A stretch of 64,000 nt of DNA. Origin: Pseudomonas anatoliensis. Lineage in GTDB: Bacteria; Pseudomonadota; Gammaproteobacteria; Pseudomonadales; Pseudomonadaceae. The position numbers and the translations under genes are program-made. A model generated the notes under the pieces. It worked only from the letters and a program-made list of their open reading frames with translations. It was not told the DNA's origin and ran no database searches. The stretch's first letter is position 1; every line of letters starts with the position of its first letter. The DNA lies in the NCBI RefSeq assembly GCF_017976235.1, contig NZ_JACVHC010000006.1, positions 186,001 through 250,000 of the forward strand. Direction: 5' to 3'. Below, one piece after another: positions 7,988-17,084 of this stretch.

Positions 7988-8845
7988 TTAGGTGAGGTCG
8001 CGGTGGCGAACCTGGACGTTCTTCAGAGTTTTCTGCAGGGCCTGACCCAGGCGTTCGGTCAGGTAGACGGAGCGGTGGTGCCCGCCGGTGCAGCCAATGG
8101 CAACAGTAACGTAGGCGCGATTGCTCGCAGCGAAGCGGGGCAGCCATTTGTGCAGGTAGCTGAAAATGTCCTGGAACATTTCTTCAACCTCGGGCTGCGC
8201 TGCCAGGTATTCGGCCACCGGCTCATCGAGCCCCGATTGCGCACGCAGCTCTGGCTTCCAGTACGGATTCGGCAGGCAGCGCACGTCAAACACCAAGTCC
8301 GCATCCACCGGCATGCCGCGTTTGAAGCCAAATGACTCAACCAGAAATGCCGTGCCCGGTTCCGGCTGACTCAGCAAACGCAGCTTGATGGTGTCGCGCA
8401 ACTGGTACAGGTTCAGATTGGTGGTATTGATCTTCAGATCGGCCAGATCGGCGATGGGTCCCAGCAGGGCTGTTTCATCCTGGATCGCCTCGGCCAGCGA
8501 ACGATTGGCGTTGCTCAGCGGGTGGCGTCGACGGGTTTCCGAAAAACGCTTGAGCAGGGTTTCTTCGTCGGCATCCAGATACAACACATCGCACTGGATA
8601 TGGCGGCTGCGCACTTCTTCAAGCAGTTCGGGAAAACGCGAGAGATGACTTGGCAGGTTGCGCGCATCGATCGACACCGCCACCAGCGGTTGCGCCAGTT
8701 CAGTGTGAATCAGCGCGCGCTCAGCCAGTTCCGGCAGCAAGCCTGCCGGCAGATTGTCGATGCAATAGTAACCGTTGTCCTCAAGAACATTGAGCGCGGT
8801 ACTTTTACCCGAGCCGGAACGGCCACTGACGATGATCAAGCGCAT
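7988..8845 (-). CDS. rapZ: RNase adapter protein RapZ
   Basis: A 285-residue P-loop protein that in E. coli delivers the GlmZ sRNA to RNase E and so controls glucosamine-6-phosphate synthesis. The Walker A motif GRSGSGKS is at residues 8-15. The C-terminal RNA-binding part contains AIGCTGGHHRSVYL. It begins two bases after the ptsN stop and is translationally linked to it. Whether Pseudomonas RapZ has a GlmZ-like RNA partner is not known to me. Confidence 0.96.
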   Translation of the reverse strand: MRLIIVSGRSGSGKSTALNVLEDNGYYCIDNLPAGLLPELAERALIHTELAQPLVAVSIDARNLPSHLSRFPELLEEVRSRHIQCDVLYLDADEETLLKRFSETRRRHPLSNANRSLAEAIQDETALLGPIADLADLKINTTNLNLYQLRDTIKLRLLSQPEPGTAFLVESFGFKRGMPVDADLVFDVRCLPNPYWKPELRAQSGLDEPVAEYLAAQPEVEEMFQDIFSYLHKWLPRFAASNRAYVTVAIGCTGGHHRSVYLTERLGQALQKTLKNVQVRHRDLT

Positions 8846-8847
8846 GA

Positions 8848-9312
8848 TTACTGCCCGCTCTGCTCGTCCACAACAACCTGGTACAAGGCTTCATTGCTTG
8901 AAGCGCTGCGCAGTTTATCGCGTACATCCTTGCGATCCAGCATGCTGGCGATCTGGCGGAGCAACTCCAGATGCGCATCGGTGGCAGCTTCGGGGACCAG
9001 CAGTACAAACAGCAGGTCAACCGGCGCACCATCAATGGCGTCGAAATCGATAGGGGCTTCAAGGTGCATCAGGGCACTGATCGGCGACTGGCAACCCTTG
9101 AGGCGACAGTGAGGAATGGCGATGCCGTTGCCAAAACCGGTAGAACCGAGTTTTTCACGGGCAATCAGAGCCTCGAAGACATCTTGCATCTCCAGATCCG
9201 GCACTTCACGGGCGATCAGGTTGGCAATCTGTTCGAGGGCTTTCTTTTTACTGCCGCCCGGCACGTTCACGAGGGAACGGCCGGGGGTCAGGATACTTTC
9301 AAGTCGGATCAT
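8848..9312 (-). CDS. ptsN: Nitrogen regulatory IIA protein PtsN
   Basis: A 154-residue IIA-Ntr domain, phosphorylated by NPr. The active His is in GIAIPHCRL (about residue 66) after the typical EKLGSTGFGNG. It lies between hpf and rapZ in the rpoN operon. In P. putida PtsN affects carbon-source control of sigma-54 promoters and polyhydroxyalkanoate levels. The ATG at 9312 (MIRLESILTPGRS) matches family starts. Confidence 0.96.
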   Translation of the reverse strand: MIRLESILTPGRSLVNVPGGSKKKALEQIANLIAREVPDLEMQDVFEALIAREKLGSTGFGNGIAIPHCRLKGCQSPISALMHLEAPIDFDAIDGAPVDLLFVLLVPEAATDAHLELLRQIASMLDRKDVRDKLRSASSNEALYQVVVDEQSGQ

Positions 9313-9323
9313 GGGGTAGGGGG

Positions 9324-9632
9324 TTATCGACCGGTCGCGCCCTGGAGCAGGCTCTGGGTCTTTTCCTTATGCTTTTTGAGTTGTTTGTCCAGCTTGTCGG
9401 TCAAGGCGTCGATCGCGGCATACATATCGGTATGTTCTGCGTTGGCGACCACTTCACTGCCGGGTATATGCAAGGTGGCTTCGATTTTCTGCTTAAGCTT
9501 TTCGACGCACATCGTGACTTGCACGTTGGTGATCTTGTCGAAATGGCGCTCTAATCGTTGAAGTTTCTCATTGATGTAGTCGCGCAGAGGTTCGGTCACT
9601 TCCAGTTGGTGTCCACTGATGTTGACTTGCAT
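9324..9632 (-). CDS. hpf: Ribosome hibernation promoting factor
   Basis: A 102-residue short HPF, which binds the 30S subunit and promotes 100S dimers in stationary phase. The domain spans the whole protein: MQVNISGHQLEVTEPLRDYI at the start, then LERHFDKITNVQV, then DMYAAIDALTDKLDKQL. The frame is open upstream to 9686, but AAGGAG precedes the ATG at 9632 and this start gives the family N-terminus. It lies 73 bp downstream of rpoN. Confidence 0.95.
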   Translation of the reverse strand: MQVNISGHQLEVTEPLRDYINEKLQRLERHFDKITNVQVTMCVEKLKQKIEATLHIPGSEVVANAEHTDMYAAIDALTDKLDKQLKKHKEKTQSLLQGATGR

Positions 9633-9705
9633 ACAGCTTCTCCTTCGTTGCCAGTGCATAAAGCGGCAGGCCGAAAAGCCTGCCACTGGAACGCTGTAAC
9701 GTGGC

Positions 9706-11199
9706 TTACATCAACCGCTTGCGTTCGCTCGAAGGCGCGATCCCGAGGGATTCGCGGTACTTGGCGACGGTGCGGCGAGCCACCTGAATGCCTTGTGCCT
9801 CCAGTAAACCAGCGATCTTGCTGTCACTCAACGGCTTTTTCTGATTTTCCGCGGCAACCAGTTTTTTGATGATCGCGCGGATCGCCGTGGACGAGCATTC
9901 GCCGCCCTCGGAGGTGCTGACGTGGCTGGAGAAAAAGTATTTCAGTTCATAAATACCGCGCGGGGTATGCATGAATTTTTGCGTGGTCACCCGGGAAATG
10001 GTCGACTCGTGCATGCCGACCGCCTCGGCGATGTCATGCAGCACCAGCGGCTTCATGGCTTCGTCGCCATATTCCAGAAAGCCGCGCTGATGCTCGACGA
10101 TCTGGGTGGCCACTTTCATCAGGGTTTCGTTGCGGCTTTGCAGGCTCTTGATGAACCAGCGGGCTTCCTGCAACTGATTGCGCATGAACGTATTGTCGGC
10201 GCTGGTATCGGCGCGACGCACAAAGCCTGCGTACTGAGCGTTGACGCGCAGACGAGGTACCGACTCCTGATTCAGCTCGACCAGCCAGCGTTCATTGTCC
10301 TTGCGCACAATGACGTCCGGAACGACGTATTCGGCTTCCGTCGATTCGATCTGCGAGCCCGGCCGTGGATTGAGGCTCTGTACCAGTTCGATAACCTGGC
10401 GCAGCTCATCCTCCTTGAGCTTCATGCGGCGCATCAACTGGCTGTAATCGCGGCTGCCGAGCAAGTCGATGTAATCGCTCACCAGACGTTTCGCTTCAGC
10501 CAGCCAAGGCGTCTTGGCCGATAGCTGGCGCAATTGCAGCAGCAGGCATTCGCTGAGATTGCGCGCGCCGATGCCGGCGGGTTCAAACTGCTGGATGCGG
10601 TGTAGAACGGCTTCGATCTCGTCCAGTTCGATGTCCAGTTCCGGATCAAACGCTTCGAGAATCTCGTCGAGGGTTTCGTCCAGGTAGCCCTGATTGTTGA
10701 TGCAATCGATCAGGGTCACGGCGATCAGTCGATCGGTGTCGGACATCGGTGCGAGATTCAGTTGCCACAGCAGGTGGCTTTGCAGGCTTTCGCCCACTGA
10801 AGTGCGCGTGGTGAAGTCCCACTCGTCATCATCGCTGCTCGGCAGGCTGCTGGCGCTGGTCTGGTAGACGTCTTCCCAGGCGGTGTCGACCGGGAGCTCG
10901 TTGGGGATGCGCTCGCTCCAGTCGCCTTCCTCAAGGTTATCCACCGTCGGGGCGGTTTCCTGATAGGAGGGTTCCTGGATATCGGTGTTGGGCTTCTGTT
11001 CGGCGTTGTCAGCCAAGGGATCGGTGTTGTCGAAGTCTTCGCCTTCTTCCTGGCGTTCGAGCATCGGATTGGATTCCAGAGCCTCCTGAATTTCCTGTTG
11101 CAGGTCCAGGGTCGACAATTGGAGCAGACGGATAGCCTGTTGCAGCTGCGGTGTCATCGTCAGCTGCTGGCCCATTCTCAAGACTAGCGATGGTTTCAT
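9706..11199 (-). CDS. rpoN: RNA polymerase sigma-54 factor RpoN
   Basis: Alternative sigma factor for nitrogen, flagellar and many catabolic promoters. It has 497 residues with the three expected regions. The Gln/Leu-rich activator-interacting N-terminus (LVLRMGQQLTMTPQLQQAIRLLQ) is followed by an acidic linker at about 45-130. After the core-binding and HTH region, the RpoN box ARRTVAKYRE lies near the C-terminus. About 190 bp separate it from lptB, enough for its own promoter. The downstream nitrogen-PTS genes are probably co-transcribed. Confidence 0.98.
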   Translation of the reverse strand: MKPSLVLRMGQQLTMTPQLQQAIRLLQLSTLDLQQEIQEALESNPMLERQEEGEDFDNTDPLADNAEQKPNTDIQEPSYQETAPTVDNLEEGDWSERIPNELPVDTAWEDVYQTSASSLPSSDDDEWDFTTRTSVGESLQSHLLWQLNLAPMSDTDRLIAVTLIDCINNQGYLDETLDEILEAFDPELDIELDEIEAVLHRIQQFEPAGIGARNLSECLLLQLRQLSAKTPWLAEAKRLVSDYIDLLGSRDYSQLMRRMKLKEDELRQVIELVQSLNPRPGSQIESTEAEYVVPDVIVRKDNERWLVELNQESVPRLRVNAQYAGFVRRADTSADNTFMRNQLQEARWFIKSLQSRNETLMKVATQIVEHQRGFLEYGDEAMKPLVLHDIAEAVGMHESTISRVTTQKFMHTPRGIYELKYFFSSHVSTSEGGECSSTAIRAIIKKLVAAENQKKPLSDSKIAGLLEAQGIQVARRTVAKYRESLGIAPSSERKRLM

Positions 11200-11386
11200 G
11201 GCAGGGGCTTAACACCTTATTCGCCGGCGCGATGCGCCATCCACTACAGGGCGCCGAAGCGCCAAACTTAAGCAAATTATATGCCTGAAACTGAAGTGTT
11301 TGCCTAGAGCGCTGTAACAATTAAAGCGTATTAAATCGTGCTTGAATCGATACAGCGCCCGGGCGGCTCACCGGGCACCTTTACGC

Positions 11387-12112
11387 TTACAGGCGGAACT
11401 CGTGGCCCAGATACACTTCCTTGACCAGATCGTTGGCCAGGATGGTAGCGGAGTCACCTTCGGCGATCAGCTGACCGTCGTTGACGATGTAAGCGGTTTC
11501 GCAGATATCCAGCGTCTCGCGCACGTTGTGGTCGGTGATCAGAACACCGATGCCCTTGGCTTTGAGATGGTGGATGATTTGCTTGATGTCGCCGACCGAA
11601 ATCGGGTCGACACCGGCGAACGGTTCGTCGAGCAGGATGAATTTCGGCGCAGTCGCCAGCGCGCGGGCGATTTCCACCCGGCGGCGTTCACCACCGGACA
11701 GGCTCATGCCGAGGTTGTCGCGGATGTGGCTGATGTGGAACTCCTGCAGCAGGCTTTCCAGCTCCTTGCGACGACCGGCCTTGTCGAGTTCCTGACGGGT
11801 CTCGAGGATGGCCATGATGTTGTCGGCTACCGACAGTTTGCGGAAGATCGACGCTTCTTGCGGCAGATAGCCGATACCGGCCTTTGCACGACCGTGCATT
11901 GGCTGGTGGCTGACGTCCAGATCATCGATCAGTACGCGGCCCTGATCAGCCTGAACCAGACCGACGATCATGTAGAAGCAGGTGGTCTTGCCTGCACCGT
12001 TGGGGCCGAGCAGACCGACGATCTGACCGCTGTCGATCGACAGGCTGACGTCACGCACGACCTGGCGGCTTTTATAGGCCTTGGCCAGGTGCTGAGCTTT
12101 CAGAGTTGCCAT
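11387..12112 (-). CDS. lptB: LPS export ABC transporter ATPase LptB
   Basis: Cytoplasmic ATPase of the LptB2FGC complex that extracts LPS from the inner membrane. The 241 residues show Walker A GPNGAGKTTC (about residue 35), signature LSGGERRRVEIARAL and Walker B FILLDEPFAGVDP. Its ATG shares a base with the lptA stop (TAATG), a sign of translational coupling. lptF and lptG are outside the window. Confidence 0.97.
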   Translation of the reverse strand: MATLKAQHLAKAYKSRQVVRDVSLSIDSGQIVGLLGPNGAGKTTCFYMIVGLVQADQGRVLIDDLDVSHQPMHGRAKAGIGYLPQEASIFRKLSVADNIMAILETRQELDKAGRRKELESLLQEFHISHIRDNLGMSLSGGERRRVEIARALATAPKFILLDEPFAGVDPISVGDIKQIIHHLKAKGIGVLITDHNVRETLDICETAYIVNDGQLIAEGDSATILANDLVKEVYLGHEFRL

Positions 12113-12657
12113 TACTGGGTTTTCTCTTCGGTTTTCTTCTTCGGCTGGATCACCATGTCGATGCGCGGACGCGATTCGGTGACTTTGCTGCCGGTAGCGC
12201 GACCGGCGCTGGCCAGTTTCTTCACGGTGTCGTAGACGATTTTCTCGCCCTGGGTGGTGTTGTTGTCTTTATCGACAACCTTGGCCTTGTCGATCAGGAC
12301 GACGCGATTTTGCGCGGCGTGGTACTGAATCGTCACGCCCCAGCCCTGAACTGGCTTGGTGTCGCCGGCAGTCTGCAGTTGTTCGAAGTAGGCGAGGTTG
12401 CCGACCGACGTCACAACGTCGATATCACCGGTCGAGGTGCGGGTGATGGTCACGGTGTTGCCTTTGACGATCATCGAGCCCTGAGTGATGATCACGTCAC
12501 CTTTATAGGTAGCTACGCCGTTCTTGTCGTCCAGCTGGGCATCGTCGGCCTGAATGCGGATTGGCTGCTCTTGATCGTTCGGCAGAGCCCAGGCGCTCAC
12601 GCTTCCCAGTGCTGCGCCCAGACTGAGCAAAATAGGGAGGGTTTTAACGAGCCTCAT
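12112..12657 (-). CDS. lptA: LPS transport periplasmic protein LptA
   Basis: A 181-residue periplasmic bridge component that carries LPS between LptC and LptD. A Sec signal peptide is visible (RLVKTLPILLSLGAALG, likely cut after SAWA, about residue 24). It is followed by the beta-jellyroll OstA domain with QPIRIQADDAQLDDKNGVA and YKGDVIITQGSM. The C-terminus is Lys-rich. The start overlaps the lptC end by 14 bp. Confidence 0.95.
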   Translation of the reverse strand: MRLVKTLPILLSLGAALGSVSAWALPNDQEQPIRIQADDAQLDDKNGVATYKGDVIITQGSMIVKGNTVTITRTSTGDIDVVTSVGNLAYFEQLQTAGDTKPVQGWGVTIQYHAAQNRVVLIDKAKVVDKDNNTTQGEKIVYDTVKKLASAGRATGSKVTESRPRIDMVIQPKKKTEEKTQ

Positions 12658-13228
12658 ACTGTCCTCTTACGTTCGATTGCAGGTGTATCCTGCTTTCCTT
12701 CAGGTACGCTTTCATTCCTACGCCAGTCGATACACCGCCAGCGCCCTCGATTCTAACGGGTTGCTCGGTCTGCGCATATTCCCGCTGCGGGAACACTGTC
12801 ATGCGAGTGGAAGTGATCAGCGTGTCACGTTTCTTTTCATCGGTGCGCTTGATGCGTACCGAATCGATCAATTCGACTTCGGTGCCGCCCGAATTCACTT
12901 CGCCGCGTTCGCTGGTCACGTGCCACGGGAAATCCGTTCCGCGGTACATGTTCAGGTCGGGCTTGGTGACCAGCGTGATGTCGGTCGCCTTGACGTGCTC
13001 GGCCTTGTCGGACGTCATTTCATACTGCACTTTGCCGTCCGGCAGGTATTGCACGGTATGCGTGTTGGTCGCATACCAGTCGATAGGATTTTCCACAGAC
13101 GTGGTCGGAGGCTTGTCGAGGAAGCGTTCCGGGCTGATGTTCCAGTAGCCGACCGCTGCAAATAACGCAGCGATGCAGCCGAACAGCAGGAAGTTACGAA
13201 ATTTTTTGCTGAACATGGTTTGGCTCAC
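12644..13228 (-). CDS. lptC: LPS export protein LptC
   Basis: Bitopic inner-membrane component of the Lpt bridge, about 190 residues. One N-terminal membrane segment (about residues 13-28, FLLFGCIAALFAAVGYW) is followed by a jellyroll domain with YEMTSDKAEHVKATDITL. The frame opens at a GTG (13228) that overlaps the kdsC stop; an ATG four codons later (13216, MFSKKF) is an equally possible start. The neighbours kdsC and lptA fix the identity. Confidence 0.92.
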   Translation of the reverse strand: MSQTMFSKKFRNFLLFGCIAALFAAVGYWNISPERFLDKPPTTSVENPIDWYATNTHTVQYLPDGKVQYEMTSDKAEHVKATDITLVTKPDLNMYRGTDFPWHVTSERGEVNSGGTEVELIDSVRIKRTDEKKRDTLITSTRMTVFPQREYAQTEQPVRIEGAGGVSTGVGMKAYLKESRIHLQSNVRGQYEAR

Positions 13229-13749
13229 AGGTACGCGGCGTTGGCCGCATCGAGGCGGCCCTGGGCGCGCAGGATCAATTCGCAGAATTCGCGGGCAGCA
13301 CCTTCACCACCTCGGGCGCGGGTAACGCCATGGGCGTGTTCGCGGACGAAATCAGCAGCGTTGGCGACGGCCATGCCCAGACCGACGCGGCGGATCACCG
13401 GCAGGTCAGGCAAATCGTCGCCCAGATAGGCGACTTGTTCATAGCTTAGGCCCAGTTGCTCAAGCAGGCCGTCCAGAACCACCAATTTGTCTTCGCGTCC
13501 CTGAAACAGGTGCGGGATGCCGAGGTTTTTTGCCCGGCGTTCGACCACTGGCGTCTTGCGACCGCTGATGATAGCGGTCTGCACGCCGGCGTTCATGAGC
13601 ATTTTGATGCCTTGACCGTCGAGGGTGTTGAAGGTCTTGAATTCGCTACCGTCTTCAAGAAAGTACAGGCGTCCGTCAGTGAGGACGCCGTCGACGTCGA
13701 AAACCGCCAGTTTGATGGCTTTGCCGCGTTGCAGCAGATCGTCGCTCAT
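13225..13749 (-). CDS. kdsC: 3-deoxy-D-manno-octulosonate-8-phosphate phosphatase KdsC
   Basis: HAD-superfamily phosphatase releasing Kdo from Kdo-8-phosphate for LPS inner-core synthesis. The 174 residues carry the HAD nucleophile motif DVDGVLTDG (about residue 18) and a late acidic motif LGDDLPDLPVIRRVG. There is no cap insertion, as expected for the tetrameric KdsC group. Its ATG lies next to the kdsD stop, and its stop overlaps the lptC start. Confidence 0.96.
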   Translation of the reverse strand: MSDDLLQRGKAIKLAVFDVDGVLTDGRLYFLEDGSEFKTFNTLDGQGIKMLMNAGVQTAIISGRKTPVVERRAKNLGIPHLFQGREDKLVVLDGLLEQLGLSYEQVAYLGDDLPDLPVIRRVGLGMAVANAADFVREHAHGVTRARGGEGAAREFCELILRAQGRLDAANAAYL

Positions 13750-14724
13750 TTACATCACTCCTGCGCGCAGCAGATCGGAGAGGTTGAAGGCGCCGACCGG
13801 GCGATCCTCCTCGTCGACAACTACCAGTGCGTTGATTCGGTGGTCTTCCATGATTTTCAGGGCTTCGGCGGCGAGCATCTCGGGCCGGGCGGTCTTGCCG
13901 TGGGCTGTCATCACCTGGTCGATGGTCGCACTGCGAATATCGATGCTGCGATCAAGGGTGCGGCGCAAATCGCCGTCGGTGAAGATCCCGGCGAGTTTGC
14001 CGTCGGCTTCCAGAATGGCGGTCATGCCCAGACCCTTGCGAGTCATTTCCATCAACGCATCCTTGAGCAACGTGCCGCGTTGCACCTGCGGCAACTCCTG
14101 CCCGGCGTGCATGACGTTTTCCACTTTCAGCAACAGGCGACGGCCAAGGGCGCCACCTGGATGGGAGAAGGCGAAATCTTCAGCGGTAAACCCGCGAGCT
14201 TCCAGCAATGCCACGGCCAGGGCGTCGCCCATGACTAGTGCTGCGGTGGTCGACGAGGTTGGCGCCAGGTTCAGCGGGCAGGCTTCGTGCTCGACGTGAA
14301 CGTTGAGGTTCACTTCGGCGGCTTTGGCCAGCGGCGAGGCCGGATTGCCGGTGACGCTGATCAACTGGATGCCCAGACGCTTGATCAACGGCAGCAAGGT
14401 GACGATTTCGTTGGTCGAGCCGGAGTTTGAGAGGGCCAGGATCACGTCGTCGCGGGTGATCATGCCCATGTCGCCATGACTGGCTTCGGCTGGATGGACG
14501 AAAAAAGCCGGGGTGCCGGTGCTGGCCAGGGTCGCGGCGATCTTGTTGCCGACGTGCCCTGATTTGCCCATGCCGACCACGACCACACGGCCCTTGCTGG
14601 CCAGAATCATCTCGCAGGCGCGTACGAAATCGGCGTCGATATGGGGTAGCAAGCCTTGTACGGCTTCCACTTCGAGGCGAATGGTGCGTTGTGCCGATTG
14701 AATCAGGTCGCTGGATTGGCTCAT
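13750..14724 (-). CDS. kdsD: D-arabinose-5-phosphate isomerase KdsD
   Basis: Makes arabinose-5-phosphate from ribulose-5-phosphate, the first step of Kdo synthesis. An N-terminal SIS sugar-isomerase domain (VVGMGKSGHVGNKIAATLAS near residue 50) is followed by two CBS domains (about 200-320). The start at 14724 (MSQSSDLIQSAQRTIRLE) gives 324 residues, normal for the family; an upstream Met is possible but adds an atypical hydrophobic lead. It is the first gene of the kdsD-kdsC-lptCAB run. Confidence 0.95.
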   Translation of the reverse strand: MSQSSDLIQSAQRTIRLEVEAVQGLLPHIDADFVRACEMILASKGRVVVVGMGKSGHVGNKIAATLASTGTPAFFVHPAEASHGDMGMITRDDVILALSNSGSTNEIVTLLPLIKRLGIQLISVTGNPASPLAKAAEVNLNVHVEHEACPLNLAPTSSTTAALVMGDALAVALLEARGFTAEDFAFSHPGGALGRRLLLKVENVMHAGQELPQVQRGTLLKDALMEMTRKGLGMTAILEADGKLAGIFTDGDLRRTLDRSIDIRSATIDQVMTAHGKTARPEMLAAEALKIMEDHRINALVVVDEEDRPVGAFNLSDLLRAGVM

Positions 14725-14881
14725 GTCAGAAATCGTATAGCCCGATGAAAAGGCGGCGATTATAGCGGTTATGTAGCAAAGCCTCACGCAAGTTCGTCAT
14801 GCTTTGTCATCCCGTGTTACCAAAACCCGGCAAAAGCGCCTCCGCACCTGTCATCTCGCTGAACACGGGGCGGTACAAGCG

Positions 14882-14911
14882 TTGGGCGCTTGGCCTTTGC
14901 AGTGATATAGT
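14882..14911 (+). promoter_or_regulatory. Candidate sigma-70 promoter for the mla operon
   Basis: TTGGGC and TATAGT are separated by 18 bp in the divergent kdsD-mlaF gap, 89 bp before the mlaF ATG. It is a plausible fit to the -35/-10 consensus but is unconfirmed. Confidence 0.35.
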
Positions 14912-14999
14912 TCGCCGCCAGTTCGGCCTGCCCGGGACGTACGTGCTTTTTAACCAAAGCCAGGCGTCCGAGTGAGAGGCTGCATCGCAAGGAGTTTAG

Positions 15000-15809
15000 A
15001 TGAGTGCCGATAACGCCTACGCGGTCGAGCTGAAGGGAGTCTCCTTCAAGCGCGGTGCGCGCAGCATTTTCAATAACGTCGATATTCGCATCCCGCGCGG
15101 CAAGGTCACCGGCATCATGGGACCTTCCGGGTGTGGCAAGACCACGCTGCTGCGGTTGATGGGGGCTCAGTTGCGCCCTGCCAGCGGCGAAGTCTGGGTC
15201 AACGGTCAGAACCTGCCTGCGCTGTCGCGCAGCGATCTGTTCGATGCGCGCAAGCACATGGGTGTGCTGTTTCAGAGCGGCGCGCTGTTTACCGATCTCG
15301 ATGTCTTCGAGAACGTCGCTTTTCCCCTGCGCGTTCATACCGAGTTGCCGGAAGAAATGATCCGCGACATCGTCCTGCTCAAATTGCAGGCGGTCGGTTT
15401 GCGCGGTGCCATCGAGCTGATGCCCGATGAACTGTCCGGCGGCATGAAGCGTCGCGTGGCTCTGGCCCGTGCCATTGCACTGGATCCGCAGATCCTGTTT
15501 TACGACGAACCATTCGTCGGTCAGGACCCGATCGCCATGGGCGTATTGGTGCGTCTGATCCGTTTGCTCAATGATGCGCTGGGCATCACCAGTATCGTGG
15601 TGTCCCACGATCTGGCTGAAACCGCGAGCATTGCCGACTATATCTATGTAGTGGGTGATGGTCAGGTGCTGGGGCAGGGTACGCCGGACGAGTTGATGAA
15701 CTCGGATGAGCCGCGTATCCGTCAGTTCATGTCCGGTAATCCTGATGGCCCGGTGCCGTACCATTTTCCAGCGACGGACTACCGCGCAGATCTTCTGGGG
15801 AAGCGCTGA
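15000..15809 (+). CDS. mlaF: Phospholipid transport ABC ATPase MlaF
   Basis: ATPase of the MlaFEDB complex, which moves phospholipids between the inner membrane and MlaC and keeps the outer membrane asymmetric. It has 269 residues. Walker A is GPSGCGKTTLLRLMG (about residue 41), the signature is LSGGMKRRVALARAI and Walker B is ILFYDEPFVGQDP. AAGGAG precedes the ATG at 15000. The next gene begins on the last base of this one. Confidence 0.97.
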   Translation: MSADNAYAVELKGVSFKRGARSIFNNVDIRIPRGKVTGIMGPSGCGKTTLLRLMGAQLRPASGEVWVNGQNLPALSRSDLFDARKHMGVLFQSGALFTDLDVFENVAFPLRVHTELPEEMIRDIVLLKLQAVGLRGAIELMPDELSGGMKRRVALARAIALDPQILFYDEPFVGQDPIAMGVLVRLIRLLNDALGITSIVVSHDLAETASIADYIYVVGDGQVLGQGTPDELMNSDEPRIRQFMSGNPDGPVPYHFPATDYRADLLGKR

Positions 15810-16606
15810 TGCGCAGAATTTCATTAATAGAACGCGTGCGCCGGTTCGGCGAAGCGGCGATCGACGCCATTGCGGTGTTCGGTCGGGCGACGCTGTTCCT
15901 GTTTCATGCTTTGGTTGGACGTGGCGGCATCAGCGGCGGATTTGGCCTGCTGGTCAAGCAACTGCATTCGGTCGGCGTCATGTCGCTGGTGATCATTGTG
16001 GTCTCCGGGGTTTTCATCGGCATGGTTCTGGCGTTGCAGGGGTTCAGCATCCTGTCGAGCTACGGATCGGAGCAGGCGGTAGGGCAGATGGTTGCGCTGA
16101 CGCTGCTGCGTGAGCTCGGCCCGGTGGTGACCGCGCTGTTGTTTGCCGGGCGCGCCGGTTCGGCGTTGACCGCGGAAATCGGCAACATGAAGTCCACCGA
16201 ACAGCTTTCCAGTCTGGAAATGATCGGTGTCGACCCGCTTAAATACATTATTGCCCCGCGACTGTGGGCCGGTTTCATTTCCCTGCCGGTGCTGGCAATG
16301 ATTTTCAGCGTGGTGGGCATCTGGGGCGGTTCGTGGGTCGCTGTCGACTGGCTGGGTGTGTATGAAGGGTCTTACTGGTCGAACATGCAAAACAGTGTGA
16401 CCTTCACCAGTGACGTGCTCAACGGCGTCATCAAAAGTATCGTTTTCGCCTTTGTCGTGACCTGGATCGCCGTATTCCAAGGCTATGACTGTGAGCCCAC
16501 TTCCGAGGGGATCAGTCGTGCCACCACCAAGACCGTAGTGTTTGCCTCGCTGGCAGTACTGGGCCTGGACTTTATTCTGACCGCTTTGATGTTTGGAGAT
16601 TTCTGA
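15809..16606 (+). CDS. mlaE: Phospholipid transport permease MlaE
   Basis: Inner-membrane permease (MlaE/DUF140 family), 265 residues with five or six membrane segments. Conserved stretches include SGVFIGMVLALQGF, LRELGPVVTALLFAGRAGSA and the EIGNMKSTEQLSSLEMIG loop that contacts the ATPase. Start and stop each overlap the neighbours by one base, so mlaF, mlaE and mlaD are tightly coupled. Confidence 0.97.
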   Translation: MRRISLIERVRRFGEAAIDAIAVFGRATLFLFHALVGRGGISGGFGLLVKQLHSVGVMSLVIIVVSGVFIGMVLALQGFSILSSYGSEQAVGQMVALTLLRELGPVVTALLFAGRAGSALTAEIGNMKSTEQLSSLEMIGVDPLKYIIAPRLWAGFISLPVLAMIFSVVGIWGGSWVAVDWLGVYEGSYWSNMQNSVTFTSDVLNGVIKSIVFAFVVTWIAVFQGYDCEPTSEGISRATTKTVVFASLAVLGLDFILTALMFGDF

Positions 16607-17073
16607 TGCAAAACCGCACCCTGGAAATCGGTGTCGGCCTGTTCCTGCTGGCAGGGATCCTGGCTCTGTTGCTGCTTGCTTTGCGGGTCAGTGGGCTGTC
16701 TCCGACTTCGACCACCGAGACCTATAAACTTTATGCGTATTTCGACAATATCGCCGGTTTGACGGTCAGAGCCAAAGTGACCATGGCCGGTGTCACCATC
16801 GGCAAGGTCACTGCAATCGATCTGGATCGCGACAGCTTCACCGGTCGGGTGACCCTGCAAGTGGATAAAAAAGTCGACAATCTGCCGACTGACTCCACAG
16901 CGTCTATCCTGACCGCTGGCCTGCTGGGCGAGAAGTACATCGGTATCAGCGTAGGCGGGGAAGACACCGCTCTGAAGGATGGTGGAACCATTCACGACAC
17001 GCAGTCGTCTCTGGTACTGGAAGACCTGATCGGTAAATTCCTGCTCAATACCGTTAGCAAAGACGCCAAATGA
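16606..17073 (+). CDS. mlaD: MCE-domain lipid-binding protein MlaD
   Basis: A membrane-anchored hexameric MCE protein that forms the periplasmic lipid channel of the Mla complex. The 155 residues have an N-terminal membrane anchor (LEIGVGLFLLAGILALLLL) and one MCE domain (about 38-120) with YFDNIAGLTVRAKVTMAGV and LTAGLLGEKYIGIS. Its length is slightly shorter than E. coli MlaD. Confidence 0.96.
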   Translation: MQNRTLEIGVGLFLLAGILALLLLALRVSGLSPTSTTETYKLYAYFDNIAGLTVRAKVTMAGVTIGKVTAIDLDRDSFTGRVTLQVDKKVDNLPTDSTASILTAGLLGEKYIGISVGGEDTALKDGGTIHDTQSSLVLEDLIGKFLLNTVSKDAK

Positions 17074-17084
17074 GGAGCTTTTGA